Assembly (NCBI RefSeq): GCF_028369105.1
Contig: NZ_JAQNDO010000001.1
Span: forward strand, 9,022,501 to 9,086,500
Length of the DNA stretch: 64,000 nt
Direction of reading: 5' to 3'
From: Polyangium mundeleinium
GTDB lineage: Bacteria > Myxococcota_A > Polyangia > Polyangiales > Polyangiaceae
Position 1 is the first letter of the stretch. Every line of letters starts with the position of its first letter. The position numbers were made by a program, and so were the translations under genes. Below the pieces are notes generated by a model. The model was not told where the DNA came from, made no database searches, and worked only from the letters and a program-made list of their open reading frames with translations. Below, one piece after another: positions 16,963-24,671 of the stretch.

Positions 16963-19900
16963 ATGCGCTTCCCCTTTAGAACCCGATGGTTTTCCCTGGC
17001 GGCAGCCTGTTCCTTTGGCCTGCTCGCCTCCTCCGCCTTCGCCGCCGGAAACTCGGTTCTGACCGGCACGGTGATCGATGCAGCGACGCGGAAGCCACTC
17101 GCCGACGTCGTCGTCACCGTGACGTCCCCCGCGCTGCAAGGCGAGCAGACCGTCGTGACCGACGCAGCCGGCAACTATCGCGTCCCGCAGCTCCCGCCGG
17201 GCGAATACACGATCCGGCTCGACGGGGACAAGCACAAGCCCCTCGCGCGCGGCGGAATCACGCTCCGCACGAGCAGCACGCTCCGCGCCAACCTGGAGCT
17301 CTTGCCGGACGAGCTGCGCGAGGAGATCGTGGTCGTCGCGAGGCCCCCGACGATCGACATCGGGTCGACGACGACGGGCGTGATCGTCGATTCGGATCTT
17401 TCGCATCGCCTCGCGGTGGCCCCGCCGGGAGGTCGCGCCTCGGCCATACGATCCTTCGAAAGCCTCGGCGCGCTCGCGCCCGGCGCACAGCCGACCCCCC
17501 TCGGCTTTGCCATCAACGGCTCCTCGGCCCCCGAAAACCGATTCCAGATCGACGGCGTCTCCGTGGGCAGCGCCTCGGACGGCATCAACGACACGCCGCT
17601 TTCGCTCGAATTCGTCCGGGAAGTCAACGTCGCCACGGGCGGATACATGCCGGAGTACGGCCGAACCACCGGTGGTGTGTTCGACGTCGTCACGAAATCG
17701 GGCGGCAATGAATTTCACGGGTCGATCTTCGGCAGCTTCACGCCGGGCGCGTTCGAGGGGCGCCGAAAGCCCGTGCGCGCGCAGGGCACGGTCGTCGGCG
17801 TCGATCAAAAGCTCGGCGCGATGCGTGACTTCGGGTTCGAGCTGGGTGGCCCTCTCATGAAGGATCGCCTCTGGTTTTACGCGGGCTTGAACGTGGCCCT
17901 CCAGGACCTCGACATCGTGCGTTCGCTGAACCGCTTGCGGTACGAGACGAACGCCGACGGGTCCTTGAAGCTCGACGCGAACGGCAACCCCATCAGCCTT
18001 CGAGACGAATACGGCTTTCAGGTCACCGAACCCATCGAGGGCGGGACGCGCAACTACGTCGCGTCGAAAGAGACGTTGCAGTACATCGGCAAGCTGACGT
18101 GGCTCATCAACCCGTCGCACACGTTGACGTTGTCCGTGTTCGGCTCGCCCACGTGGTCGGGCGGGAACGGGCGGATCTCGCTCAATGGGGTCTCGGGCCA
18201 GATGACGACGATCAACACGAACTTGCTGGAAGGCGAATACGCGGCCTTCGGGAGGCGGGAAGAGCAGGTGATCAACACGGTCTCGCTCAAGCTCTCGTCG
18301 GCCTTCCTGAACAAGAGGCTCCTGGTCGACACGACGGTCGGATACCATCACGCCTACTCCAACCGCCTCCCGGTCGACGGAGCGGGGATCGGGAGCGGCC
18401 AGGGGCTCGACAAGGTCCCCGGTGTCTCGTGGACGCGGGGCGCACCGCATTCCATCGCGGATTTCGAGAATCTGCCGGCGGGGAGTGGTTGTGAGCCCAA
18501 GGGGTCGACGAACGTCATCTACTGCCCGGTGCGCGCCTACCTGACGGGGGGGCCCGGGAACGTCAACGAGTCCATCACGAACCGTTTCCAGGGGCGCTCT
18601 GTCGTCACGTACCTGCTCAACGCATTCGGGCAACACGTCATCAAGGCAGGACTCGACATCGAGGTGTCGAACAGCCTGTTCGCTCGGGCGAACACCGGGA
18701 ACGTGTGGTTCTCCGAGACGTACGATGGTTCCGCGTGGCAGGTCTGGCGCATCGGAAACCTGACGAGCCCGGACGACGTGTACGTACCCAAGCTGCAATC
18801 CCCCACGACGCATTCCACCATCGTCGGCGGTTTCGTTCAGGATAGCTTCACGTTCCTGGACCGGGTCACGGTGAATGCAGGCTTGCGGTACGACGCGCAG
18901 ATGATGTCGAGCAGCGAGGGGGTGGGCATGGTGCTCCCCAACCAATGGTCTCCGCGCGTGGGAGCCATCTACGACTTCACCGGCCAGGGACGGTCGAAGC
19001 TCTTCGCCAGCTACGCACGGTATTACGAGAACGTGCCCCTCGGCATGGCCGAGGGCTTGTTCGTCCAGCGGCCCTTCACCGTATCCGCCGTGTCGAGCTC
19101 CGTGTGTGACCCGACCGATCCCGCGAAGGTCGAGGCCTGCCTGGACCCGAAGAACCGACTCACGTACGGGGCGCCCTCCTCGCCCAACCGGCAATGGGGC
19201 TTTTATTACGGGGACCGTGCGCCGGTGGATCCGGAGCTCGAGGCGCAATCGATGGACGAGATCACCGCAGGCGGCGAGTATCAAGTCTTCAGCGATGCGC
19301 GTGTGGGCGCGAGCTACACGCACCGGTCGATCCACCGCGTCATCGAGAACATGAGCCGCGACGAAGGGACCTCGTTCTTCGTGGGCAATCCCGGGCACGG
19401 CGCGGCGTCCGACTTCCCCGAAGCGCGGCGCGATTACGACGCCGTGACGTTGTTCTTCCAGAAGTCGTTCTCCGAGGGGTGGCTCGCGCTGGCGAGCTAC
19501 ACGGCGTCCTATCTCCGTGGCAACTACCCCGGGCTCGCCTCGGGGTCGGGGTCCTGGCCGTCCCCTCATACCCTCTCCGACTTCGACCTCCTGTCGCTCC
19601 TGCCGAACCGGGATGGCCCGCTTCCTGGAGATCGGCGCCATTCCGTCAAGCTCTACGGCGCCAAAGAGTTCGCGCTCCCGAAAAACATCCGCATCAACAT
19701 CGGAATGAGCTACACCGGCACGTCGGGGGCGCCGCTCGATGTTCTCGGCGCTCATCCCTACTATGGAAGAGGCGCCGCGTTCATTCTGCCTCGGGGCGCG
19801 GGCGGCAACTTGCCCTGGATCCATAGCGTCGATTCGAACCTCGCGGTCGGCTACAAGATCAGCAAGGACAGCACGCTCTCCGTGAACGTGGACGTGTTCA

Positions 19901-20163
19901 ACCTGTTCAACTTCCAGGCCGAGACCAGCCGTGACCAGTCCTTCACGTACGCGAACGTCCGGCCCATCGACGGCGGGACGACGACGGATCTGCCCGAGAA
20001 GGGCGAATCGGCATGCGCGACCGGCGCGGGGTGCCGGTACAAACTCGTGAATTTCGAGGACGGCTCGCCGTTCGATCCTGCCAACCGAAACCCCAACTAC
20101 GGCAGCCCCACCTCGTACCAGGCGCCGAGGACGATCCGCATGGGCGTCCGGTTGACCTTCTGA
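16963..20163 (+). CDS. TonB-dependent outer-membrane receptor, Oar-like
   Basis: A 1066-residue outer-membrane protein. A signal peptide (WFSLAAACSFGLLASSAFAA) is followed by a carboxypeptidase-regulatory-like beta-sandwich (TGTVIDAATRKPLADVVVTV, residues about 30-110). A plug domain (QIDGVSVGSASDGINDTPLS, GGYMPEYGRTTGGVFDVVTKSGGN) and a large beta-barrel ending in a C-terminal aromatic (RMGVRLTF) come next. This layout is that of Oar and related TonB-dependent transporters of myxobacteria, which move large substrates or secrete proteins. The ATG at 16963 is preferred; an upstream in-frame ATG at 16894 lies inside the promoter candidate. It heads an operon with a lipoprotein (22 bases downstream) and a small protein. 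Confidence 0.93.
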   Translation: MRFPFRTRWFSLAAACSFGLLASSAFAAGNSVLTGTVIDAATRKPLADVVVTVTSPALQGEQTVVTDAAGNYRVPQLPPGEYTIRLDGDKHKPLARGGITLRTSSTLRANLELLPDELREEIVVVARPPTIDIGSTTTGVIVDSDLSHRLAVAPPGGRASAIRSFESLGALAPGAQPTPLGFAINGSSAPENRFQIDGVSVGSASDGINDTPLSLEFVREVNVATGGYMPEYGRTTGGVFDVVTKSGGNEFHGSIFGSFTPGAFEGRRKPVRAQGTVVGVDQKLGAMRDFGFELGGPLMKDRLWFYAGLNVALQDLDIVRSLNRLRYETNADGSLKLDANGNPISLRDEYGFQVTEPIEGGTRNYVASKETLQYIGKLTWLINPSHTLTLSVFGSPTWSGGNGRISLNGVSGQMTTINTNLLEGEYAAFGRREEQVINTVSLKLSSAFLNKRLLVDTTVGYHHAYSNRLPVDGAGIGSGQGLDKVPGVSWTRGAPHSIADFENLPAGSGCEPKGSTNVIYCPVRAYLTGGPGNVNESITNRFQGRSVVTYLLNAFGQHVIKAGLDIEVSNSLFARANTGNVWFSETYDGSAWQVWRIGNLTSPDDVYVPKLQSPTTHSTIVGGFVQDSFTFLDRVTVNAGLRYDAQMMSSSEGVGMVLPNQWSPRVGAIYDFTGQGRSKLFASYARYYENVPLGMAEGLFVQRPFTVSAVSSSVCDPTDPAKVEACLDPKNRLTYGAPSSPNRQWGFYYGDRAPVDPELEAQSMDEITAGGEYQVFSDARVGASYTHRSIHRVIENMSRDEGTSFFVGNPGHGAASDFPEARRDYDAVTLFFQKSFSEGWLALASYTASYLRGNYPGLASGSGSWPSPHTLSDFDLLSLLPNRDGPLPGDRRHSVKLYGAKEFALPKNIRINIGMSYTGTSGAPLDVLGAHPYYGRGAAFILPRGAGGNLPWIHSVDSNLAVGYKISKDSTLSVNVDVFNLFNFQAETSRDQSFTYANVRPIDGGTTTDLPEKGESACATGAGCRYKLVNFEDGSPFDPANRNPNYGSPTSYQAPRTIRMGVRLTF

Positions 20164-20185
20164 TCGCGGAACGAGGAGACGAAGC

Positions 20186-21049
20186 ATGATTCGCCCGAAC
20201 CCCCCCAAGTCGATCGCCCTCGGGGCCTGTGCCCTCCTGTTCACGGCCGCGTTCGGCGCGTCCTGCGAGCAGCCACCGCTGCTCTGCGAGGTCGCGAGCA
20301 GCGCCTATCTCGTGAAGTACTACCCCAAGGAGGGCGGCAACGATTGTATCCAGGTGCCCGGGGAGCGGGTCGGCATGTCCGTGTACAATCCGCCGAAGGG
20401 AGACGACAGGGAGATCGATGCCACCCAGGCGACGGTCGCGATCCAGGCGCATTCGATGGGCGTGCTGGCGGACAGTGCCAGCGCAACGGCGAGCGCAACG
20501 GACCCGGACGCGAATCACAAGCAGTATTCCCTGGGTGCGTACGCCGTGCGACCGGACGCCGATGATTTCTGCGCGGCATCGAGCCTCTCGGTCGCCGAGC
20601 AGCACATCCCGGAGACGGCCTATACGGACGCGGACGGCAATCCGGCCATCTACCCCGAGACGCGCCTCGCCTACGAATGGCGGGATGTACGCGTGTACAT
20701 GACGTTCGCGACGCCGGGGAACGCCGCGACGGGCGAGGTGACCATCACCCGGGAGGACGAGGATCCGGTGACGGGCGACCGCGCGACGTGCACGACGACG
20801 TACGTCGCGAGCGCCCTGTTTCCCATCGTCGGCTGCGAAGCGGTGGACGACACGGGCCAGGCGACAGGGATGCCCGACGACACGCGCTGCTGCGCCACCG
20901 CCGATCCTTCGCAGGGGCGCCCCTTTGGTTCCGGCATTCACCCGGATTTCAAGGTGAAGTGTGACCCCGAGCTTTTGTCGTGCGTGCTCGACTGGAAGCC
21001 CGGGGAGTCCTTCCCACCGCTCGGGAAGAATTCATTCTGCGGAGGCTGA
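20186..21049 (+). CDS. Lipoprotein linked to the TonB receptor, unknown function
   Basis: A 287-residue protein with a lipoprotein-type signal (ALLFTAAFGASC). The mature part is rich in cysteines (CEQPPLLCEV, NDCIQV, FCAASS, ATCTTTY, GCEAVDD, RCCATAD, VKCDPELLSCVL), suggesting several disulfides. No family is recognised. It starts 22 bases after the receptor stop with a GAGGAG ribosome site. It is therefore probably co-transcribed and may act as a surface-exposed or periplasmic accessory to the receptor; that role is inferred from position. Confidence 0.8.
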   Translation: MIRPNPPKSIALGACALLFTAAFGASCEQPPLLCEVASSAYLVKYYPKEGGNDCIQVPGERVGMSVYNPPKGDDREIDATQATVAIQAHSMGVLADSASATASATDPDANHKQYSLGAYAVRPDADDFCAASSLSVAEQHIPETAYTDADGNPAIYPETRLAYEWRDVRVYMTFATPGNAATGEVTITREDEDPVTGDRATCTTTYVASALFPIVGCEAVDDTGQATGMPDDTRCCATADPSQGRPFGSGIHPDFKVKCDPELLSCVLDWKPGESFPPLGKNSFCGG

Positions 21050-21054
21050 TCTGC

Positions 21055-21342
21055 ATGGAAGTGGTAAGGACCATCGAGCTGTCGGGGTTCGACGCGAATG
21101 GCGAGCCCCAAATCGAGGTGATGGCGGACGGTACCCTCCGCGTCGCCTTCGAATTCATGCCCCCGTCCGACTTCGAGGACCGCGGAGACATGGGGCCGTA
21201 TCACGACTTCGACGTCCAGATGTCGGCCGCGATTGGTGTCCCGGTCGCGTGGGAGGATCGCGAGTTCTTCCGCATCGATTCGCCGAAAGCAGACACGATC
21301 GACCGGCTTTCGGCGTTCCTTTCGACGTATCGTTCGCGATAG
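21055..21342 (+). CDS. Small conserved-looking protein, third gene of the receptor operon
   Basis: A 95-residue soluble protein of unknown function with no signal peptide. It has a beta-rich start (MEVVRTIELSGFDANGEPQIEV) and an acidic middle (PPSDFEDRGDMGPYHDF). The start is fixed by a GGAGG nine bases upstream of the ATG at 21055, only five bases after the lipoprotein stop. The close packing suggests co-expression with the receptor and lipoprotein. I cannot assign a family. Confidence 0.65.
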   Translation: MEVVRTIELSGFDANGEPQIEVMADGTLRVAFEFMPPSDFEDRGDMGPYHDFDVQMSAAIGVPVAWEDREFFRIDSPKADTIDRLSAFLSTYRSR

Positions 21343-21401
21343 AGGCGCGCCGACCGGCACGCGTTCGGCTCGCTGGAGCGCTCGCGGTCGCGAACGGTCT
21401 C

Positions 21402-21702
21402 CCGAGGGGGTCGCCTCGTGTCGACACCCGCCGGCCCTCGTGATCCGAGGCGGTCGCCTCGCGTCAACACCCGCCGGTCCTCGTGGTCCGAGGCGGTCGC
21501 CTCGTGTCGACACCCGCGGGTCCTCGTGATCCGAGGGGGTCGCCTCGTGTCGACACCCGCCGGTCATCATGCACCGAGGGGGTCGCCTCGCGTCGACCCC
21601 CGCCGGTCATCGTGAGCCGAGGCGGTCGCCTCGTGTCGACCCCCGCGGGTCCTCGTGATCCGAGGCGGTCGCCTCGTGTCGACCCCCGCGGGTCCTCCTG
21701 AG
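21402..21702. repeat. Seven tandem 43-bp repeats with internal palindromes
   Basis: Seven contiguous copies, each exactly 43 bases, begin CCGAGG(C/G)GGTCGCCTCG and continue with a GTGTCGACAC-type core and CCCGC(C/G)GGTC. In most copies CGAGGCG-GT-CGCCTCG forms a 7-bp hairpin, and three to four copies carry the 10-bp palindrome GTGTCGACAC. There are no unique spacers, so this is not a CRISPR. A 43-base period shifts the reading frame each copy, so it is not coding. It fills most of the 510 bases between the small protein and the first reductase gene. Confidence 0.92.
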
Positions 21703-21852
21703 CGTTGGGAGCAGCGCGCGCTCACGGACGAGGCGTTTCTCTCCGATGCGCGTTTCTCGAACCCGTATCCGGAAGACCCGCATTTCGGGGAGGGAAGGAC
21801 GCTGCGCGATCTTCCGAGCATCGAGCCGGTCGATGCTCTAGAGAGAATCCCC
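21703..21852 (+). other. Gap after the 43-bp repeats, open in frame with the reductase gene
   Basis: About 150 bases follow the repeats. The frame of the downstream reductase is open here (ALTDEAFLSDARFSN... FGEGRTLRDLP), but I see no upstream start outside the repeats. It may be the stump of a gene truncated by the repeats, or only noise. Confidence 0.3.
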
Positions 21853-22593
21853 ATGACACGGGTCTTGATCCTTGGTGCCACGTCCGCGGTCGCCGCGGAG
21901 GTCGCGCAGATTCACGCGAGCCGCGGCGATCGCCTTCATCTGGTGGGTCGCAACCCCGAAAAACTCGCCGCGGTGGCAGCGCGATGCGCGGAGGCGACCG
22001 TCTCCGTGGCGACCGCCGACTTCGGTGAGCTCGGCGCGAACGAACGCGTCATCACGGACGCGATCGCGACGCTCGGCCACGTGGATGTCGCGCTCATCGC
22101 GCACGGCGACCTCGGCGATCAGCTCGCCAGCGAGCGCTCCTTCGACGAAGCAGAGGCGATCCTCCGCACGAACTTCACGAGCGTCGTCTCGCTCCTCATC
22201 CCGCTGGCGAATCACATGGAGGCCACCCGGAAGGGGCGGATCGGCGTCATCACCTCGGTCGCCGGCGACCGCGGGCGCCCCCGCAACTACACCTATGGCG
22301 CGGCGAAAGGAGCGCTCAACGTGTACCTGCAAGGGCTCCGCACGCGCCTTTATGCTTCGGGCGTGACCGTGACGACGCTGAAGCTCGGCCCGGTCGACAC
22401 GCCGATGACACGGGACCACGAAAAGACCCTTCTCTTCAGCAAACCCGCCGCCGTGGCGAAGGACATCGTGCGCGCCATGGATGGCGGTACGCCCGAGGCT
22501 TACGTACCCGCGCGGTGGGGCCTCATCATGCCTCTCGTGCGGCGCACGCCCGAGGCCCTTTTCCAGAAGCTCCCGTTCCTCTCCGGGCGCTGA
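21853..22593 (+). CDS. Short-chain reductase, DprE2-like
   Basis: A 246-residue SDR. The Rossmann motif is LGATSAVAAEVA, followed by VDVALIAHG in place of the classical NNAG, and the active site is SVAGDRGRPRNYTYGAAK (Ser-Tyr-Lys). The AxxxA-type glycine motif and the C-terminal RWGLIMPLVRRTP...FQKLPF resemble decaprenylphosphoryl-2-keto-ribose reductase (DprE2). A GAGAG sits upstream of the ATG at 21853. It converges on a second SDR of identical length (22603-23343) with nine bases between stops. That one overlaps a DprE1-like oxidase, so both are candidates for the reductase half of the same epimerase. Confidence 0.83.
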   Translation: MTRVLILGATSAVAAEVAQIHASRGDRLHLVGRNPEKLAAVAARCAEATVSVATADFGELGANERVITDAIATLGHVDVALIAHGDLGDQLASERSFDEAEAILRTNFTSVVSLLIPLANHMEATRKGRIGVITSVAGDRGRPRNYTYGAAKGALNVYLQGLRTRLYASGVTVTTLKLGPVDTPMTRDHEKTLLFSKPAAVAKDIVRAMDGGTPEAYVPARWGLIMPLVRRTPEALFQKLPFLSGR

Positions 22594-22602
22594 AAACGCG
22601 GC

Positions 22603-23343
22603 TCAGAAGCCGATCCTGCGCATCACGAAGCGCGGCAACCATCGAATCACGAGCATCACGAGCGCCCATATCGCGGGCGTGTACAGGAGCGGCTTGCGCG
22701 CGACCATCGCGCGGACGACGTGCTTCGCGACCGCGTCCGGCTCCCCGGCGAACGGCGGCGGCTTGAGCCCCGCCGTCATGCCGGTCTTGACGAATCCGGG
22801 CTTGACGCAAAGGACGGAGAGCCCTTTCGCGTGAAACTTGTGGTCGAGCGACTCGAGATAATGCGAGAGGCCGGCCTTGCTCGATCCATAAAGCGCGACC
22901 GGCTTGCGTCCCCGATCGCCCGCCACCGACGAGAAGACGGTGAGCTGGCCGCCGCCCCGCTCGAGGAGCCTTTTGCGCGCGTGCTCGCAGAAGACGACGG
23001 TATTCGTGTAGTTCACCGTGAGGACGCGGCGCGTGAGCTCGATGTCCGCCTCCAGCGCCTCCTGGGTCGCGAACATGCCTGCCGTGACCACGACCGTATC
23101 GAATCCGCCGAGCGCCCGGTCGGCCTCGTCGAGCGCCGCGGCGAAGCCTTCCGGTTTTTCCAGGTCGCACACGGCATAACCCACGCGGGCGTCCTTCGCT
23201 TTCCGCGCCTCGAGATCGGCCGCGCTCCGGGCGAGGTCGCCCGCGTCGCGCCCCATCAGGAAGACCTCGTCTCCCCGCTCCGCGAGCCTCCGCGCGACCG
23301 CGCGCCCCATGCCTGCCGTGCCACCGAGAACGACCGCCTTCAT
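22603..23343 (-). CDS. Short-chain reductase, DprE2-like, coupled to DprE1-like oxidase
   Basis: A 246-residue SDR with the nucleotide-binding motif LGGTAGMGRAVA, the active site SVAGDRGRKPVALYGSSKAG and a hydrophobic C-terminus (IWALVMLVIRWLPRFVMRRI), all as in DprE2. Its ATG overlaps the stop of the DprE1-like gene by four bases (ATGA), so the two are translationally coupled. In the known pathway DprE1 oxidises and DprE2 reduces polyprenylphosphoryl-ribose to the arabinose form. The frame runs on to 24126 upstream, but that part is antisense-frame shadow inside the oxidase gene. Confidence 0.87.
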   Translation of the reverse strand: MKAVVLGGTAGMGRAVARRLAERGDEVFLMGRDAGDLARSAADLEARKAKDARVGYAVCDLEKPEGFAAALDEADRALGGFDTVVVTAGMFATQEALEADIELTRRVLTVNYTNTVVFCEHARKRLLERGGGQLTVFSSVAGDRGRKPVALYGSSKAGLSHYLESLDHKFHAKGLSVLCVKPGFVKTGMTAGLKPPPFAGEPDAVAKHVVRAMVARKPLLYTPAIWALVMLVIRWLPRFVMRRIGF

Positions 23344-24662
23344 GCCCGATCTCCAAAAAGCCGCACGGACTGCGCGCTCCGCAGCCGCCTCTGCGGATCC
23401 CATTTTTCGCGCGCCGCGAGGAAACGGTCGAGCCGCGGCTCCATCGCGCGAAAATGCTCTGGCCGTGTGAAAAGATCCTTCGTCAGGTAGATCCGCCCGC
23501 CCGCCGCGATGACGAACTCGTTCAGTTGATCGACGATCCGCTGGATGTCCGGCGAGATCGCCATGTCCACGGCGATCGACGTCCCTTCGAGCGGGAACGA
23601 GAGTAGCCCCTCGCCTTCGGGCCCGCAGTCCTTGATCACGCAAAGCGGCGACGCCCCGCCGAGCCGCGTCAAGAGCTCCATGAATTCGCGCACGGCCGCT
23701 GACCCAGCCGCGCGCGGCAGGACGCACTGGTACTGGGTAAACCCCCGCGGGCCATACGCGCGGTTCCAGTGCAGGATCGCGTCGAGCGGGTAGAAGAATG
23801 GCTCGGGCGCGACGATCGTCTCCACGCGTTGCTGCGTGTGTCGCCAGTAATAAGCCATGTTGAAGAGGCTCGCCGTCGTCGGGTTGAGGGCCCAGTTGGG
23901 GAGCTCGACCGGGAACGTCAACTCGGGGGCCGCGCGCGGCGGCTCCTTGGGGGCCTCGTGCGGCTCGGCCCACCTTCCGGCCATGAGGATCCCACGGCCC
24001 ATCGATCGCCCGCGCTGCAGGCAATCGATCCAGCCCATGGTCATGGGCCACCGGGGGGCGGCGCGGCCGAGGGCGGCGAGGAATTCGTCGATGTCGCGCA
24101 CGCGCTCGCTTTCCATGAAGATCCACGGACTCGGAATGCGGTGCAGCGTGAACTCGACCTCGAGGATATGCCCGAGCAAGCCCATTCCGCCGATGGTCGC
24201 GTAGAAGAGATCAGGGAGCTCCGTGGGCGAACACGTGACGATGCTGTCGTCGGCGAGGCGCATGAGCAAGGAGCGTACATGCGCGCCGAAACAGCCTTCG
24301 CGATGGTGATTCTTGCCATGCACGTCGCTCGCGACCATCCCGCCGAGCGTGACGAACTTGGTCCCGGGCGTGACGGGCGTGAAAAAGCCACGCGGAACGA
24401 ACAATCGATTGAGCTCGACGAGGCTGAGGCCCGCCTCGGCGCGCACGACGCCCGTCTGCGCGTCGAAGGCGAGGAGCCGGTTCGCAAGGCGCGTGGACAC
24501 GACCCTGTCGGTGCCACGGGCGGGCAGCGACGAGTCGCCGTACGAGCGACCCATGCCCCTCGACAGCGTGGTGCCACGCGAGAGGGATTCGAGGTCTTCC
24601 CCGAGGAGCTCGACGCCCGGCAGGGCAAGGCGCCCCCACCCCGAGAGGATCGCTTCGGCCAT
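23340..24662 (-). CDS. DprE1-like FAD-dependent polyprenylphosphoryl-ribose oxidase
   Basis: A 440-residue VAO/GlcD-type flavoprotein. The FAD domain shows GRSYGDSSL and GGMVASDVHGKNHH, and the substrate domain shows FFYPLDAILHWNRAYGPRGF, both close to mycobacterial DprE1. The reaction would be 2'-oxidation of polyprenylphosphoryl-ribose, giving the arabinofuranose donor together with the coupled reductase. At the position I align with the benzothiazinone-reactive cysteine of the mycobacterial enzyme (Cys387) this protein has Ala364 (in GTSIAVDM). The product may feed arabinose into surface glycans. No polyprenyl-phosphoribose synthase or transferase is adjacent, so the full pathway is not shown here. 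Confidence 0.88.
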   Translation of the reverse strand: MAEAILSGWGRLALPGVELLGEDLESLSRGTTLSRGMGRSYGDSSLPARGTDRVVSTRLANRLLAFDAQTGVVRAEAGLSLVELNRLFVPRGFFTPVTPGTKFVTLGGMVASDVHGKNHHREGCFGAHVRSLLMRLADDSIVTCSPTELPDLFYATIGGMGLLGHILEVEFTLHRIPSPWIFMESERVRDIDEFLAALGRAAPRWPMTMGWIDCLQRGRSMGRGILMAGRWAEPHEAPKEPPRAAPELTFPVELPNWALNPTTASLFNMAYYWRHTQQRVETIVAPEPFFYPLDAILHWNRAYGPRGFTQYQCVLPRAAGSAAVREFMELLTRLGGASPLCVIKDCGPEGEGLLSFPLEGTSIAVDMAISPDIQRIVDQLNEFVIAAGGRIYLTKDLFTRPEHFRAMEPRLDRFLAAREKWDPQRRLRSAQSVRLFGDRA

Positions 24663-24671
24663 GGCTCCCTC

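Noticed and set aside
16795-20244. Long open frame antisense to the TonB receptor
   Set aside because: It is His/Arg/Val-rich shadow coding typical of high-GC DNA; the plus-strand protein has a signal peptide, plug and barrel.
21402-21702. Tandem repeats considered as a CRISPR array
   Set aside because: The 43-base units are directly adjacent with no unique spacers and no cas genes are nearby.
21655-21852. N-terminal extension of the first DprE2-like reductase
   Set aside because: It would start inside the 43-bp repeats and precede the Rossmann motif by 66 residues; the family starts at MTRVLILG.
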